Source: Arabiibacter massiliensis
Lineage (GTDB): Bacteria > Actinomycetota > Coriobacteriia > Coriobacteriales > Eggerthellaceae
Length of the DNA: 64,000 nucleotides
Direction: 5' to 3'
NCBI RefSeq assembly: GCF_900169505.1
Contig: NZ_LT827021.1
Span: forward strand, 744,001 to 808,000
Under the pieces are notes generated by a model that did not search any database, was not told the DNA's origin, and saw nothing but the letters and a program-made list of their open reading frames with translations. Shown one piece after another: positions 24,891 to 32,391 of the stretch; positions within the stretch are counted from its first letter, which is position 1; each line of letters starts with the position of its first letter. The position numbers were made by a program, and so were the translations under genes.

Positions 24891-25928
24891 ATGTTGTTCC
24901 AAGTCTACGGGGAGAACGCCCTGTACCAGTGGCTCGGCTGGGCCATGGTGTTCATCGGCCTCATCCTGGTCAACGAGATCGCCCGTCGCACGAAGATCGG
25001 CGGCACCATCTGCTTCATCGGCATCCCGGTGGCGCTCACGGCCTACTTCGTGGCCATCTACATGGGCGCGGCGGCCGGCGCCGACTGGGCGCTCAACAAC
25101 CCCACGTACGTGCACATGAACAGCTGGTTCCACTACGCGAAGCTCTACGCGGCCACCATCGGCTGCATCGGCTTCATGGCGCTCAAGTACAAGTGGGGCC
25201 GCCTCGGCAAAGCCGAGTGGTTCAAGTGCTTCCCGTTCGTCATCGTTGCCATCAACATCCTCATCGCCGTGGTGAGCGACTTCGAGAGCGCGTTCCGCGC
25301 CTGGGGCACCACCTGGGTGTCGAGCGAGGGCGTCACGCTCTACGGCGGCTGGCACAACGTGTTCAACGGCCTGGCCGGCATCATCAACATCGCGTGCATG
25401 ACCGGCTGGTTCGGCATCTACGTGTCCAAGAAGAAGCAGGACATGCTCTGGCCCGACATGACGTGGGTGTTCATCATCGCGTATGACCTGTGGAACTTCT
25501 GCTACACCTACAACTGCCTGCCCTCGCACGCGTTCTACTGCGGCCTGGCGCTGCTGCTGGCTCCCACCGTGGCGGCGATGCTCTGGAACAAGGGCGGCTG
25601 GATCCAGAACCGCGCGTTCACGCTGGCCATCTGGTGCATGTTCGCGCAGGTGTTCCCCGCGTTCCAGGACTACAGCGTGTTCAGCACGCAGTCGGTGAAC
25701 AACCCGGACGTGAACCTGGTGGTGTCGGTGATAGCGCTGCTGGCCAACGTGGCCGCGTTCGCCTACATCATGTACCGCGCGAAGAAGCTGGGGAAGAATC
25801 CGTACATGAACGAGGTGTTCGTGGGCACGCGCGACTACGACCAGGCCATGGCCCGTCGCGAGGATGCGCCGTCGCTGCCGGCCGACCCCAAGGGCGACCT
25901 GGACGACGCCGCCCCGCAGGGAGCATAG
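24891..25928 (+). CDS. DUF5692 family membrane protein
   Basis: A 345-residue protein with about eight membrane helices and the DUF5692 look. It has MLFQVYGENALYQWLGWAMVFIGLILVNE, then WFHYAKLYAATIGCIGFMALKYKWG, and a conserved WNFCYTYNCLPSHAFYCGLALLLAP block. The C-terminal 45 residues are hydrophilic and probably cytoplasmic. The family is common beside reductase genes in Coriobacteriia; function is unknown. GAAGGAGGG precedes the ATG. It lies 94 bases after tetR on the same strand and is closed by a terminator, so tetR-DUF5692 is a likely transcription unit. A substrate or product transport role is speculation. Confidence 0.85.
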   Translation: MLFQVYGENALYQWLGWAMVFIGLILVNEIARRTKIGGTICFIGIPVALTAYFVAIYMGAAAGADWALNNPTYVHMNSWFHYAKLYAATIGCIGFMALKYKWGRLGKAEWFKCFPFVIVAINILIAVVSDFESAFRAWGTTWVSSEGVTLYGGWHNVFNGLAGIINIACMTGWFGIYVSKKKQDMLWPDMTWVFIIAYDLWNFCYTYNCLPSHAFYCGLALLLAPTVAAMLWNKGGWIQNRAFTLAIWCMFAQVFPAFQDYSVFSTQSVNNPDVNLVVSVIALLANVAAFAYIMYRAKKLGKNPYMNEVFVGTRDYDQAMARREDAPSLPADPKGDLDDAAPQGA

Positions 25929-25958
25929 GCGCCGCGCGCAACCCGCACTCCCCCTTCG

Positions 25959-25989
25959 AGAGCCCGCCTCCCCCCGGCGGGCTCTTTTC
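25959..25989 (+). terminator. Intrinsic terminator after the DUF5692 gene
   Basis: AGAGCCCGCC (25959-25968) pairs with GGCGGGCTCT (25976-25985) around a 7-base loop, followed by TTTT. It ends the tetR-DUF5692 unit. Confidence 0.85.
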
Positions 25990-25991
25990 TG

Positions 25992-26075
25992 GGCAGGGGA
26001 ACCCGATTGTCGACCGAAACACACGCCACAGGCGCCCCATGCGTTCGTTTCGGTCGACAATCGGGTTCCCCTGCC
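25992..26075. repeat. 29-bp perfect inverted repeat
   Basis: GGCAGGGGAACCCGATTGTC begins the left arm (25992-26020); the right arm is 26047-26075, with a 26-base loop. It follows directly after a complete intrinsic terminator, so a second terminator is not needed here. Same arm length as the element at 23970-24046, but unrelated in sequence. Confidence 0.9.
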
Positions 26076-26100
26076 TATCACTCAAAGCCGCAGATTACAA

Positions 26101-26164
26101 CTTCTCAAAGAAATTGAGAAGTTTCTTGCATGACTTCTCAATTTTGCTGAGAAGTTGGTATCAT
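26101..26164 (+). promoter_or_regulatory. Paired operator-like palindromes and promoter of the AAA_14 ATPase gene
   Basis: CTTCTCA-N7-TGAGAAG occurs twice exactly, at 26101-26121 and 26134-26154. The centres are 33 bases apart, which is about three helical turns. A TATCAT -10 box lies at 26159-26164; the matching -35 position (about 26136-26141) falls inside the second palindrome. This is a strong layout for repression. No DNA-binding domain is evident in the neighbouring ATPase, so the binder is unknown. Confidence 0.6.
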
Positions 26165-26191
26165 AGTCGATCATCGGCGAAAGGAGAGATC

Positions 26192-27550
26192 ATGGCGGCG
26201 AACCCCTTGGGCATCTATCCGAGCCTGGTGCGCGAATACATGGAGTTCATGCCGCCCCGCCTCGTGGCCCGCAACGACATCGTCCGCAGCCTCCCCGAAC
26301 CGGCGCCCTTCAACCTCGTCCACATCATCACGGGCGTACGCCGCTGCGGCAAAACCTTCTACCTGTTCCAGCTGATGAAAAACCTAATGGAAAACGGCGT
26401 TTCCCGATCAGATATTTTCTACTTCAATTTCGCCGACGACCGCTTGAAGCCGCTTTCCGCAACCGTTTTGGACGATACGGTCTCCGAATACTTCCGCCAA
26501 GTGCCCGCGGCGCGCAGCGAGGGCGCCTACCTGTTCCTCGACGAGGTGCAGGAAGCCGAGAACTGGCAGGGCTTCTGCCAACGCATGGCCGAGCTGGAGA
26601 ATGTGACGCTGGTGATCACCGGATCGTCGTCGAAGCTCTCATCCGAGGAGATCGCCACAAGCTTCCGCGGCCGTTCGCATGCGCACGAGATGGCGCCCCT
26701 GTCCTTCAGGGAGTTCTGCGAGTTCAACGGCGTGCCCGCCCCAGGCAACGGCAGCGAGTCGGTATCCCCACGCACCGAGACCTCCCTTGAGTCCGCGTTC
26801 GACCGCTTTCTCGTATGTGGGGGGTTCCCCGGCGTGCAGACGCTCGAGCAGGAGGATCGCATCGAGATCCTTCAAAGCTACGTACGCGACGTGGTGGCGC
26901 GCGACGTGGCCGAGCGGTTCGGGCGCGAGGACATCGCCCTTGCGAACCAGCTGGCCTTGTTCGGGCTGCGAAACACCGCCTGCGAGTTCTCGGTCAACAA
27001 CATGGTGGAGCAGCTGCAGGATGCAGGGTACAAGGTGTACTGGGAGAAGGTCAACCGACTCTTCGACCTGCTTAAGCAGGCTTTTATGCTCCATGAGCTC
27101 GCCGAGTACTCGACCGCCCTCAAATCCGACACGACAGCCGTCCCCAAAGTCTACGCCGTCGACCCCGGCATAGTCTACGCGGTGTCGAGGGCGAACCAGC
27201 AGGACATCGGCAAGCGCCTCGAAACCGCCGTCTACCTCGAATTGCGCAGACGAATGGCGGGGAGGCGCACCGAGACGGTCACCTCGCTCACCCTCGGCTC
27301 GCCGCAACGCGCGAAGGTGGACTTCCTCGTGGGCGACGCGCTCGCTGCCGAGCCGTACGCGCTCTACCAAGTGACGGCGTCGATGGAGTCGGAGAAGACG
27401 CGGAACCGCGAGATCCACGCGCTTGACGAGGCGATGGCTCGGCTCGGGCTCGAAAACGGAACCATCGTCACCTTGCGCGAGGAGGGAACCGTCGCGGCAG
27501 AGCACGGAACCATCCGTATGATCCCGGCATGGAAGTGGGCTTTGGGCTGA
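26192..27550 (+). CDS. AAA_14/DUF4143 ATP-binding protein
   Basis: A 452-residue protein. Walker A is GVRRCGKT at 48-55 and Walker B is YLFLDEVQE near residue 115. A sensor-like ITGSSSKLSSEE follows, and a C-terminal DUF4143 nuclease-like fold carries the RxKVDFLVG motif (PQRAKVDFLVGD). Such ATPases are widespread accessory genes in gut anaerobes and archaea; their function is unsettled, with mobile or defence links proposed. AAGGAGAG precedes the ATG. It stands alone, behind two identical palindromes, with AT-richer upstream DNA than its surroundings, which suggests acquisition. Confidence 0.88.
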   Translation: MAANPLGIYPSLVREYMEFMPPRLVARNDIVRSLPEPAPFNLVHIITGVRRCGKTFYLFQLMKNLMENGVSRSDIFYFNFADDRLKPLSATVLDDTVSEYFRQVPAARSEGAYLFLDEVQEAENWQGFCQRMAELENVTLVITGSSSKLSSEEIATSFRGRSHAHEMAPLSFREFCEFNGVPAPGNGSESVSPRTETSLESAFDRFLVCGGFPGVQTLEQEDRIEILQSYVRDVVARDVAERFGREDIALANQLALFGLRNTACEFSVNNMVEQLQDAGYKVYWEKVNRLFDLLKQAFMLHELAEYSTALKSDTTAVPKVYAVDPGIVYAVSRANQQDIGKRLETAVYLELRRRMAGRRTETVTSLTLGSPQRAKVDFLVGDALAAEPYALYQVTASMESEKTRNREIHALDEAMARLGLENGTIVTLREEGTVAAEHGTIRMIPAWKWALG

Positions 27551-27686
27551 GCACCGCAGGTTCATGCGTCAGCTCCCTTGGAAACCCAGGATGCGGCATG
27601 TCGCGAAGGGCTTCGACCTGCTAGAATAGGATGGTTGGGCGTTTCGCGCCCCGCGCCGACGGCAGAACCCTCCCGGGAAGGATCCC

Positions 27687-30050
27687 ATGCAGCAGCTGCC
27701 CCAGCTCATAACCGACCTCGCCCTCATCCTCGCCGTGGCGGCGGTGGTCACCATCGTGTGCCGCCGCTTCCGGCTGCCGCTCGTGGTGGGCTACGTGCTG
27801 GCGGGCTTCCTCGTGGGGCCGGCCATCCACTGGATCCCCACCGTGGTGGACACGGCCAGCGTCACCGCGTGGTCCGACATCGGCGTGATCTTCCTGATGT
27901 TCGGCCTGGGGCTCGAGTTCAGCGTGCTCAAGCTCGCCACCGTGGGCCGCCCCGCCGTGGTGACCGCCGCCTTCGAGATGACGCTCATGATGGCCACGGG
28001 CCTGATGGTGGGCACGCTTCTGGGCTGGTCGTTCACCATGAGCCTGTTCCTGGGCGGGATGCTGGCCATCTCATCGTCGTCCATCATCGTGAAGACGTTC
28101 AACGACCTGGGGGTCAAGGGGCAGGGCTTCACCGAGCTCGTGTTCGGCGTGCTGGTCATCGAGGATATCGCGGCGGTGTTCTTGCTCGCGGCGCTCTCCA
28201 CCGCCGGCGCGGGCGCCGATGCGGACGCCGCGGCCGCCGCGCTCAAGATCGGCCGGATGGCGCTCTACCTCATCGTATGGTTCGCGCTCAGCGTCATCGT
28301 GGTGCCGAGCGCCCTCAAGCGCATCCGCGACGCCGTGAACGACGAGATCCTGCTCGTCACGTCGCTCGCGCTGTGCTTCGGGATGGCGGCGCTGGCCGTG
28401 GGCATCGGGTTCTCCTCGGCGCTCGGCGCGTTTTTGGCCGGGTCGATACTGGCGGGCACCGTGCAGGCCCCGCGCGTCGCGGCCCTGTTCAAACCGCTGA
28501 AAGACCTGTTCGGAGCCGTGTTCTTCGTGTCGGTGGGCATGCTGGTCACGCCGCATGCCATCATCGAGAACGCGGGCGCGGTGGCGCTTATCGCCGTCGT
28601 GGCCGTGGTCGGGCGCTCGCTTTTCTGCTGCGCGGGCGCGCTTCTGGCGGGCCAGTCGCTCAGGACGGCGGTGAAGGCGGGCCTGAGCCTCGCGCAGATC
28701 GGCGAGTTCTCGTTCATCATCGCGGCGCTCGGCGCATCCCTCGGCGTGACCGCGGGCTTCCTCTACCCCGTCATCGTCACGGTTTCGGTGATCACCTCGC
28801 TCGCCTCGCCCCTGCTCGTGCGCAACTCCGAGCGCGCCTACCGCGTGCTCGTGCGCCTTCTGCCCGCGAGCGCGCTCGCCTTCCTCGAGCGGCGCGAGAA
28901 AGCCGCCGAGGACGGCTCCGACGACGAGGGCGAGACCCTCTGGCGCGACTACCTGAAGCGCTGGTTCCTCAAGGCGGGCATGGTGGTGCTCTGCGCCGCG
29001 GCCTCGGTGGAGCTGCTCGTGCGGATCGCGCCGCGCCTCCTGCGCGGGCTCGCCCCCGAGCCGTTCCTGACCGGCGCGCTGGCCGCCCTCGGCATCCTGG
29101 CCACGGGACTGTTCATGGCCAACCTCTTCTACACCGGCCGCAAGAACGAATTCGGCGCGCTGTGGATGCGCCGCCGCCGCAACCGCCCCGCCCTCGCGGC
29201 GCTCTCGGCCGCGGGGCTCGCCATCTCGTTCGGATCGGTGCTGTTCATCGCCTACGCCGCCGGCGCGGACAACCTTCTATGGATGGTCGTTCTGGCCGCC
29301 GTCTGCACGGCCGCGCTCGGCCGGTCGCGGACGCTGCACTCGCTGTTCCTCAAGCTGGAGACGAGCTTCGCCGGCAACCTCAGCCAGAGCGTGCTCGCCG
29401 AGCGCCGGGCCAGCCTGGGCGACGAGGAGCACGCGAACTGGGTGGAGAAGCACCTGTACGTGGTGGAGGTGGAGGCCTCGCGCACCCTCAAGCTGCTGGG
29501 CGCGCGGCGACCGGCCGACGTGATGTTCGGCATCGCGCACAACCTGGACCTCATGGCCATCGTGCGCGACGGCCGCCGCGTGGGGGCCGACGAGATCGCG
29601 CGCCTGTCGAAGGAGGAGATCGCGCGGCGCATCAACGATCCGGACGACCCGCTCGGCGTGCGCGAGGGCGACGTGCTGGCGTTTCTGGGCACGGAGGCGG
29701 AGGTGGACGCGTATCTGCAGAGCATGGTCAAGGACGGCTCGCTCGAGGAGGACGAGGCCGAGAGCGCCATGCTCGACACCTACCTCTCCCGCGGCCCGGC
29801 GCGCTTCGACGCGGCCTGCTTCGCCGTGGACGTGGAGGCGGCGGGCTCGCCCTTCGCCGGCAAGACCATCGCCTCCATCGACTTCAAGGGCGCCTACAGG
29901 AGCCTGGTGGTAGCGCACGAGCACGACGCGCTCGTGCGCATGAAGCCGAGCCGCAACACGCGCCTGTTCCCCGGCGACCGCGTCTGGCTCGTCGGCGACC
30001 CCGCCCGCGCCGCCGCCCTCATCGAGCAAGCAGCCCCCCTGTCATCCTGA
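27687..30050 (+). CDS. CPA2-family monovalent cation:proton antiporter with TrkA-C domain (KefB/YjbQ-like)
   Basis: A 787-residue protein. The N-terminal 390 residues form a Na+/H+ exchanger domain (PLVVGYVLAGFLVGPAIHW, FGLGLEFSVLKL, VLVIEDIAAVFLLAAL, GFSSALGAFLAGSILAGT). Further helices follow, and a C-terminal cytoplasmic region has TrkA-C-like folds (SPFAGKTIASIDFKGAYRSLVV, then FPGDRVWLVGD). It would exchange K+ or Na+ for protons. Its last codons and stop (30048-30050) lie inside the GTCATCCTGAGCGG repeat that starts at 30041. The C-terminal Ser-Ser is therefore repeat-encoded, and the native end may have been altered. Confidence 0.9.
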   Translation: MQQLPQLITDLALILAVAAVVTIVCRRFRLPLVVGYVLAGFLVGPAIHWIPTVVDTASVTAWSDIGVIFLMFGLGLEFSVLKLATVGRPAVVTAAFEMTLMMATGLMVGTLLGWSFTMSLFLGGMLAISSSSIIVKTFNDLGVKGQGFTELVFGVLVIEDIAAVFLLAALSTAGAGADADAAAAALKIGRMALYLIVWFALSVIVVPSALKRIRDAVNDEILLVTSLALCFGMAALAVGIGFSSALGAFLAGSILAGTVQAPRVAALFKPLKDLFGAVFFVSVGMLVTPHAIIENAGAVALIAVVAVVGRSLFCCAGALLAGQSLRTAVKAGLSLAQIGEFSFIIAALGASLGVTAGFLYPVIVTVSVITSLASPLLVRNSERAYRVLVRLLPASALAFLERREKAAEDGSDDEGETLWRDYLKRWFLKAGMVVLCAAASVELLVRIAPRLLRGLAPEPFLTGALAALGILATGLFMANLFYTGRKNEFGALWMRRRRNRPALAALSAAGLAISFGSVLFIAYAAGADNLLWMVVLAAVCTAALGRSRTLHSLFLKLETSFAGNLSQSVLAERRASLGDEEHANWVEKHLYVVEVEASRTLKLLGARRPADVMFGIAHNLDLMAIVRDGRRVGADEIARLSKEEIARRINDPDDPLGVREGDVLAFLGTEAEVDAYLQSMVKDGSLEEDEAESAMLDTYLSRGPARFDAACFAVDVEAAGSPFAGKTIASIDFKGAYRSLVVAHEHDALVRMKPSRNTRLFPGDRVWLVGDPARAAALIEQAAPLSS

Positions 30051-30592
30051 GCGGAGCGACCGAAGGGAGCGTAGTCGAAAAATCCCGTGCGGCGCCAGCT
30101 GAAAGCGTCACGGTCGACGTAGCGAGGCTGAAGCGGGAAAACGGGGCTCCCAGCGAAATTTTTGCGCGCAATGGACGAATCCGCAGGGCGAAACGCCGCT
30201 TTGAGGACGTCCTCCACGGAGACGCGCAAGGGAAACCCCAGGTCGAAATGCCACCCCAGCGGCATCAATCCGTCCATTGCGCGCATTTTTTTCGCAGGAG
30301 GCTCCGAAACCGCGCTCGTGGCCCCTGCGGGGAACTGACACCTCAGCCAAGTGGCGAGATTTTTCGGCTGTGGCACGGATCGGGCGGGTTTCGGGCGGCG
30401 CGGGCGACCAGCCGCCGACGTTTCCCCAGGTCGCAAATTTCGCGAACGCGCCGCGCGTGCCATAGCCGCAAATTCCTGCCACAACCGGGAAGCGCTCATG
30501 CTGGCACCGCAGGGGATCCTTCGACTCCGCTCCCTTCGGTCGCTCCGCTCAGGATGACAGGGGGGCATCTTCACGCTCCGCTCAGGATGACA
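30041..30592. repeat. 552-bp gap filled by nested inverted repeats of the TCATCCTGAGCGG family
   Basis: The gap after the antiporter begins with GTCATCCTGAGCGGAGCGAC (30041) and ends with its complement (CGCTCCGCTCAGGATGAC, to about 30558). A further short partial copy lies at 30575-30592. Inside, GCGCGCAATGGACG near 30165 is repeated inverted near 30275. The interior includes a TTTCCCCAGGTCGC piece related to the element at 8547-8746. No convincing gene is present. It could fold into one large structure or be a nested set of mobile repeats. Confidence 0.75.
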
Positions 30593-30603
30593 AAGGGCGT
30601 TCT

Positions 30604-32115
30604 CTACCTCGCGTTCTTCTTCGCGTACATGCGGGCGTCGGCCAGGCGCAGCAGGTCGTCCACGCTGCCGGCCTCCGAGTAGCGCGCGCCGCCGATGTCG
30701 ATGCCGATGGACAGCCCGCAGACGATGGCCCCGCCGTCGATGGCCGCGACGGCCGCGTCCATGCGCGCGGCCAGCTCCGCGTGGTCCGCACCTCCGAGCA
30801 CCACGAACTCGTCACCCGCGTAACGCACGACCTCCTCGCCCGCAGCGCACGCCCCCTTGAGCGCATTGGCCACCGCCATGAGCGCGGCGTCGCCCACCGC
30901 GTGGCCGAACGTGTCGTTCACCTGCTTGAAGCCGGCCACATCCATGAACAGAAGCGAGAAGTCCCCTTCGCCCGCCGCGAACGCGCGCACCCGCTCGTCG
31001 AGCAGGTCCTCGAGGCGGCGGCGGTTCGACGCGCCGGTCATGGGGTCGTGGTAGGCCATGTACTCCAGCTCGTCGCGCGCCTCCTTGAGCTCGCTCACGT
31101 CGGCGAGGTGCACGAGCAGAAGGTCGAACTGGCCGCTGCGCACCTTCGCCCGGTTCACGGAGCACATGGCGGGGATGCCGCTCGCCATGGCCAGGTCGCC
31201 CCGGAACAGCCGCACGTCCTCATCTTCCGCGCCCCGCTCAACCTGCGGGCGCTCGTCCGGCGCGACGAAGGACGCGAAGGGCTTTCCCTCCGGCGCCTCG
31301 TCGCCCAGGATGCGGCGCGCCTCGGCGTTCGCGTACAGCACGAGCCGCTCCTCATCGGTGACCACGAGGCCGTCGATGCTGTGCTCATAGACGTAGGTGG
31401 GGATGAGCGCCAGCTCCACGAACTCGAAGTCGTAGTCGCGCAGACGCGTCCAGTACCCCAGGCCGAACACCATGGTGGCCACGAACCCGAGCGGCGGGAG
31501 GTACGTGGTGAACTGGGGCACCACGAACAGCGACACTAACCCCACCGCGACGGCGGCCAGGTCGACCACGATGTAGCCGCGCGCCAGATCGCGCGCGGCG
31601 CGGTTCGCCGCCTCGCGCCGCCAGCGCACCAGACACCACATCCCCGCGCCGAAGTACACGACGAGGTAGGCGAGCAGCAGGTAGGGCCACACGGTGCCGA
31701 AGCCCTGCACGTACGTCCAGCCCAGGCCGCTGCCGCTCTCCACCAGCCCGTCGGCGATGCCGCTCGGCGCGAAGGCCATGAACCGCACGACGAGCACGGC
31801 CGGCACGATCCAGAAGGCGGCCTTCGCCGCGCGCCCCATGCGCCTATCGCGCCCCGTCATCACGATGAAGTAGTAGGACGTGAGCGCGATGAACCCGCAC
31901 CAGCCGGGCGCGCCCATCCGATGCCAGAACCACGCCGTCTCCTCCGTGGGCGCGCTGTAGAAGAACGCGTCGCACAGGCACCACCAGCCCAGGCTGAGCA
32001 GCACGAGCACGGCCATGAGGTTCTGCCGGCTCTGGCGGCCGTCGGTCACCCGCTGGTAGGCGATCATGACGAAGTACGTGGCCGAAGCCGTCGCCAGAAA
32101 AGACAGGATGTTCAA
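30604..32115 (-). CDS. Diguanylate cyclase with 7TM sensor, PAS-like and GGDEF domains
   Basis: A 503-residue protein. About seven N-terminal helices resemble the histidine-kinase N-terminal 7TM sensor domain. A PAS-like region follows (SIDGLVVTDEERLVLYANAEARRILG), then GGDEF with DPMTGASNRRRLEDLL. The active-site motif is AGDEF at 433-437, an accepted variant. No RxxD inhibitory site is seen just upstream of it. I set the start at the TTG at 32115 because AGGAGG lies 7 bases before it and it begins the first helix. It would make c-di-GMP in response to a membrane or extracellular signal. No EAL protein is nearby. Confidence 0.88.
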   Translation of the reverse strand: MNILSFLATASATYFVMIAYQRVTDGRQSRQNLMAVLVLLSLGWWCLCDAFFYSAPTEETAWFWHRMGAPGWCGFIALTSYYFIVMTGRDRRMGRAAKAAFWIVPAVLVVRFMAFAPSGIADGLVESGSGLGWTYVQGFGTVWPYLLLAYLVVYFGAGMWCLVRWRREAANRAARDLARGYIVVDLAAVAVGLVSLFVVPQFTTYLPPLGFVATMVFGLGYWTRLRDYDFEFVELALIPTYVYEHSIDGLVVTDEERLVLYANAEARRILGDEAPEGKPFASFVAPDERPQVERGAEDEDVRLFRGDLAMASGIPAMCSVNRAKVRSGQFDLLLVHLADVSELKEARDELEYMAYHDPMTGASNRRRLEDLLDERVRAFAAGEGDFSLLFMDVAGFKQVNDTFGHAVGDAALMAVANALKGACAAGEEVVRYAGDEFVVLGGADHAELAARMDAAVAAIDGGAIVCGLSIGIDIGGARYSEAGSVDDLLRLADARMYAKKNAR

Positions 32116-32162
32116 GCGGCCACCTCCTCCGGGTGCGGGCCGACGCCGTCGTTGGAGCGGCC

Positions 32163-32190
32163 ATTGTACCATGCGACACCCCAGGCCAAG
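32163..32190 (-). promoter_or_regulatory. Candidate promoter of the diguanylate cyclase gene
   Basis: On the minus strand CTTGGC (32185-32190) and TACAAT (32163-32168) are 16 bases apart, 48 bases upstream of the TTG start. The rest of the 276-base gap to ppdK holds a degenerate GCGGAGTCGAAGGATGACAA repeat remnant near 32303-32322. Confidence 0.45.
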
Positions 32191-32337
32191 GCGGGGTCGC
32201 AACTTCAACCTGGCATGAAAGCGCGCCCGTCGGCAAGCTGCAACGCCGCCGCAATCGAGCCGTCGAACGGCAGGGAAACCGCGGCGAGGGGCCGAGGAGG
32301 CGCGGAGTCGAAGGATGACAAGACGCGCCATAGAACA

Positions 32338-32362
32338 GGGCGCCCCCGAAGGAGCGCCCCGT
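32338..32362 (-). terminator. Hairpin after ppdK
   Basis: On the minus strand GGGGCGCTCC, a short TTC loop and GGGGGCGCCCT form a strong stem about 30 bases after the ppdK stop. The following TGTTCT is only weakly T-rich. Confidence 0.6.
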
Positions 32363-32391
32363 CGAAACGCCATGCGGATGCGCGGCCCTGC

